Positions 61,477-64,000 of a stretch of DNA of 64,000 bases are shown one piece after another (position 1 is the first letter of the stretch; each line of letters opens with the position of its first letter). A model generated the notes under the pieces. The model worked only from the letters and a program-made list of their open reading frames with translations. It did no database searches and had not been told where the DNA came from. The translations under genes and the position numbers were made by a program. Origin of the DNA: Flavobacterium sp. xlx-214 (GTDB lineage: Bacteria > Bacteroidota > Bacteroidia > Flavobacteriales > Flavobacteriaceae); contig NZ_CP059431.1 of assembly GCF_013874595.1 (NCBI RefSeq), positions 930,001 through 994,000 of the forward strand, read 5' to 3'.

Positions 61477-62055
61477 ATGAAATATATTGCTTTTATTGTT
61501 TTTACTGCATTAAGCATCATTTCTTGTAAGAAAGAAGCAACACAGGTTGTAAATCCTGTTTCAAAAATATCGCAAGATTCTTTAGTTCGGAGTATTCATG
61601 GTAAATGGAAATTTGCTGTTTCTGTGAATAATCCATCCATTAGTAAAAATCTTAGTAATTGGGAAGATTGGCGAAATTATGTAAATGAATTAACCATTGC
61701 TCCTAATCCATCACTAGGAAATATGGCACATAAAGCGACTAAATTGGTTGAAAAAGTAGCTGTTTTAAAAAACAGTATTCCAGAAAAATACAACAAGCAA
61801 GAAACCAAAGCAAGATTAGCATTGCTAGAAACCAATGTGCAAAATTTGGATATGTTGCTGGGGTTAGAGCCTATTAATATAAAAGAAGTACAAAAATTGT
61901 TGGCAAATATTCAAAAGAACACCAATTCAATTATCAATCAATTTGACGAGTTTGAAGTAAAAGCTAAGATTCCGAAAGAAATAGGAGAAAGCGAGTTATT
62001 TCAACCTATTGATACTATTAAACGTGCCACCTTAAATGCCATACCTAAGGAATAA
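61477..62055 (+). CDS. lipoprotein of unknown function upstream of mfd
   Basis: 192 residues. Lipoprotein signal IAFIVFTALSIISC (Cys near 17), then KKEATQVV. The mature part is helical: a SIHGKWKFAVSVNNPSISKNLSNWEDW segment, then long helices with coiled-coil character (about 85-160). No family recognised. Its TAA shares a base with the mfd ATG (TAATG), so the two are translationally coupled; whether the coupling has meaning is unclear. Confidence 0.72.
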   Translation: MKYIAFIVFTALSIISCKKEATQVVNPVSKISQDSLVRSIHGKWKFAVSVNNPSISKNLSNWEDWRNYVNELTIAPNPSLGNMAHKATKLVEKVAVLKNSIPEKYNKQETKARLALLETNVQNLDMLLGLEPINIKEVQKLLANIQKNTNSIINQFDEFEVKAKIPKEIGESELFQPIDTIKRATLNAIPKE

Positions 62056-64000
62056 TGAGTATTAAAAAAGTATTTGAACAAGCAACTAAAACGCAACAGT
62101 TACAAGAAAGTATAAAAAAAACAGGTCATAAAATTCATGCAAAGGGTTTTATTGGCTCGGCTTTATCGTTTCAAATTCAAGCGTTATTTAAAACTTCTGA
62201 GCAACATTTTTTACTCATTTTTAACGATAAAGAAGAAGCTGCATATTATTTAAACGATTTAGAAAACCTTATTTCTAAAGATTACGTTTTGTTTTATCCA
62301 GGTTCGTATCGCAGACCTTATCAAATTGAAGAAACAGACAATGCAAATGTTTTATTACGTGCTGAAGTTTTAAACCGATTAAATGCGCGCAAAAAACCAG
62401 TGGTGATTGTTTCGTACGCCGATGCTTTGTTTGAAAAAGTGGTTACGCGCAAGCAATTAGATAAAAACACACTGAAAATTGCTGTTAATGATAAAATGAC
62501 GATTGATTTCATTAACGAAGTTTTGTTTGAATATAATTTTAAACGTGTAGATTTTGTTTCGGAGCCTGGCGAATTTTCAGTACGTGGTGGTATTATTGAT
62601 GTTTTTTCATTCTCGAATGAAAATCCGTATCGTATTGAATTCTTCGGAAACGAAATTGATAGCATTAGAACGTTTGATGTTGAAACACAATTATCTATTG
62701 AAACTAACAAGAAAATCACCATTATTCCTAATGTAGAAAATAAATTTTTGCAAGAAAATCGCGAAAGCTTTTTAAACTATATCAGTCCAAATACGGTTAT
62801 TTTTCTTCAAAATACAAAAGTAGTTTCAGAGCAATTGACTAAAATGTTCAGCAAAGCTACCGAAACGTTTGAAAAATTAAACAGCGATGTAAAACATCTT
62901 TCTCCTGAAGAAATGTTTTTACCAGCAAATGAGTTTTTACAAAAAGCAGATGATTTTACAGTTGTTGAACTTGCTGCCCAAAACTTTTTTACGCCTAATT
63001 TATCGTTAGAATTTTATAACAAACCGCAACCTTCGTTTAACAAACAATTCGATTTGTTAATTGAAAATCTCAACCAGAATACAATAGATGGTTTTACCAA
63101 TTATTTGTATTGCTCAAGTGAATCGCAAAGCAAGCGTTTCGAAGAAATTTTCTCGAGTTTAAAAGATCAAAACAAAAGCATTCAGCAATATAAAACGGTT
63201 GTAATGCCTTTGTATCAAGGTTTTATTGATGAAGAAAATCAAATTGTTTGTTATACTGATCATCAAATATTTGAACGATACCATAAATTTAACATCAAAA
63301 ACGGATATACCAAAAAACAAACCATCACTTTAAAGGAGCTTACAACTTTATCGGTAGGCGATTATGTTACGCATATTGATCACGGAATTGGTAAGTTTGG
63401 CGGTTTGCAAAAAATTGATGTAGAAGGCAAAAAACAAGAAGCTATTAAATTAGTGTATGCCGATAACGATATTGTGTACGTTTCTATTCACTCGTTACAT
63501 AAAATATCTAAGTATAATGGCAAAGAAGGCGCACCACCCAAAATCCATAAAATTGGGTCAAACGCATGGAAAGCCTTAAAACAAAAGACCAAAGCTCGTG
63601 TTAAACATATTGCGTTTAACTTGATAAAATTATATGCAAAACGCAGATTAGAAAAAGGATTTGCTTGTGCGCCCGATAGTTATTTACAAGCCGAATTAGA
63701 GAGTTCGTTTATTTACGAAGATACACCCGATCAGTTAAAATCAACCATTGATGTAAAAACAGATATGGAAAACGACAGACCAATGGATCGTTTGGTTTGT
63801 GGTGATGTTGGCTTTGGTAAAACCGAAGTTGCTATTCGCGCTGCTTTTAAAATGGTCGATAATGGTAAGCAAGTCGCTGTTTTGGTGCCTACAACTATTT
63901 TGGCGTTTCAGCATCATAAAACATTTACCGAGCGTTTAAAGGATATGCCTGTAAAAGTGGCGTATTTAAATCGATTTAAAACTGCAAAGCAAAAAGCCGA
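62055..64000 (+). CDS. mfd: transcription-repair coupling factor Mfd (5' part, cut by window end)
   Basis: Mfd removes RNA polymerase stalled at DNA lesions and recruits UvrA. About 648 codons are in the window; the usual length is about 1100, so the 3' part lies outside. Seen in order: the UvrB-like N-terminal domains (FYPGSYRRPYQ, then SEPGEFSVRGGIIDVFSFS), the RNA-polymerase-interacting domain (TLSVGDYVTHIDHGIGKFGG near 435), and the start of the translocase with Walker A CGDVGFGKTEVAIRA near 580 and VLVPTTILAFQH. It starts at ATG 62055, overlapping the lipoprotein stop. Confidence 0.96.
   Translation, partial: MSIKKVFEQATKTQQLQESIKKTGHKIHAKGFIGSALSFQIQALFKTSEQHFLLIFNDKEEAAYYLNDLENLISKDYVLFYPGSYRRPYQIEETDNANVLLRAEVLNRLNARKKPVVIVSYADALFEKVVTRKQLDKNTLKIAVNDKMTIDFINEVLFEYNFKRVDFVSEPGEFSVRGGIIDVFSFSNENPYRIEFFGNEIDSIRTFDVETQLSIETNKKITIIPNVENKFLQENRESFLNYISPNTVIFLQNTKVVSEQLTKMFSKATETFEKLNSDVKHLSPEEMFLPANEFLQKADDFTVVELAAQNFFTPNLSLEFYNKPQPSFNKQFDLLIENLNQNTIDGFTNYLYCSSESQSKRFEEIFSSLKDQNKSIQQYKTVVMPLYQGFIDEENQIVCYTDHQIFERYHKFNIKNGYTKKQTITLKELTTLSVGDYVTHIDHGIGKFGGLQKIDVEGKKQEAIKLVYADNDIVYVSIHSLHKISKYNGKEGAPPKIHKIGSNAWKALKQKTKARVKHIAFNLIKLYAKRRLEKGFACAPDSYLQAELESSFIYEDTPDQLKSTIDVKTDMENDRPMDRLVCGDVGFGKTEVAIRAAFKMVDNGKQVAVLVPTTILAFQHHKTFTERLKDMPVKVAYLNRFKTAKQKA

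Noticed and set aside
1..64000. CRISPR arrays, insertion sequences, prophage or toxin-antitoxin genes
   Set aside because: No regularly spaced repeats, transposase, integrase, phage structural or recognisable toxin-antitoxin genes were seen.

Overview
The window reads as a chromosomal segment of a low-GC member of the Flavobacteriaceae (Bacteroidota). The base composition is strongly A+T rich. Starts are preceded by the Bacteroidota-type promoter box TAnnTTTG rather than by clear Shine-Dalgarno sequences. The gene content is typical of the family: an SDR-type threonine dehydrogenase, DUF4292 and GIN-domain proteins, tandem tatA genes, a GH3-family protein and many short Cys-lipobox lipoproteins. 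I cannot fix the genus. Nearly everything is core chromosome; I see no phage, insertion sequence, CRISPR array or rRNA operon. One tRNA (Cys, anticodon GCA) is present.

Layout. 1-579 is a very A+T-rich gene-free stretch. ybeY and mnmG follow, and three parS-like 16-mers lie in and around them, so this end is probably close to the replication origin. 2981-9968 carries a methyltransferase, an OmpH/Skp-like lipoprotein, a PIF1-type helicase, glnS, folB, tRNA-Cys and a lipoprotein. 10079-17600 holds an APC amino-acid permease, two paralogous small lipoproteins, a LysE-family exporter, the rnr/GIN-domain pair, rpiB and a DUF1294 protein. tex and two tatA genes follow, separated by a 460-bp gap with an orphan terminator.

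20801-34233 is one long co-directional operon. GH3-family protein, carboxypeptidase-regulatory-domain protein and a DUF6909-type protein are followed by a compact Wzx/Wzy-type surface-polysaccharide set: chain-length protein, flippase, polymerase, two GT4 glycosyltransferases, a ligase-like protein, UDP-xylose-synthase-like SDR and polyprenyl-phosphate sugar-1-phosphate transferase. purD comes next, then a multiply frameshifted lipoprotein pseudogene and a cystathionine gamma-synthase/lyase. 37255-43142 holds a DUF3298 lipoprotein, a second flippase, dut, a sugar nucleotidyltransferase, a DUF4292 lipoprotein and an EnvC-like protein. 43148-46679 holds a 3-hydroxyanthranilate dioxygenase, an ALDH7-type dehydrogenase, two DUF2059-like proteins and a YchJ-like SEC-C protein.

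46706-51104 is a small basic ORF plus sbcD-sbcC. A lipoprotein gene is followed at 51982-52038 by a near-perfect copy of the last 57 bp of the purD region. A ferredoxin-reductase-like gene points back. 53261-57704 is a PadR-type regulator with six tandem, mutually paralogous membrane proteins, the most system-like and least explained block in the window. The right end has pheS, an unknown conserved protein, a CvpA-like protein, a third small lipoprotein paralogue, threonine dehydrogenase, a lipoprotein and the first two thirds of mfd.

Most interesting: the parS cluster with a candidate origin, the PadR plus six-membrane-protein array, the duplicated purD tail, and the DUF6909-type protein whose C-terminus resembles nucleoside phosphorylases. 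Many start codons below were moved inward because the longest reading frame began at a non-ATG codon, in some cases inside a promoter box or terminator.
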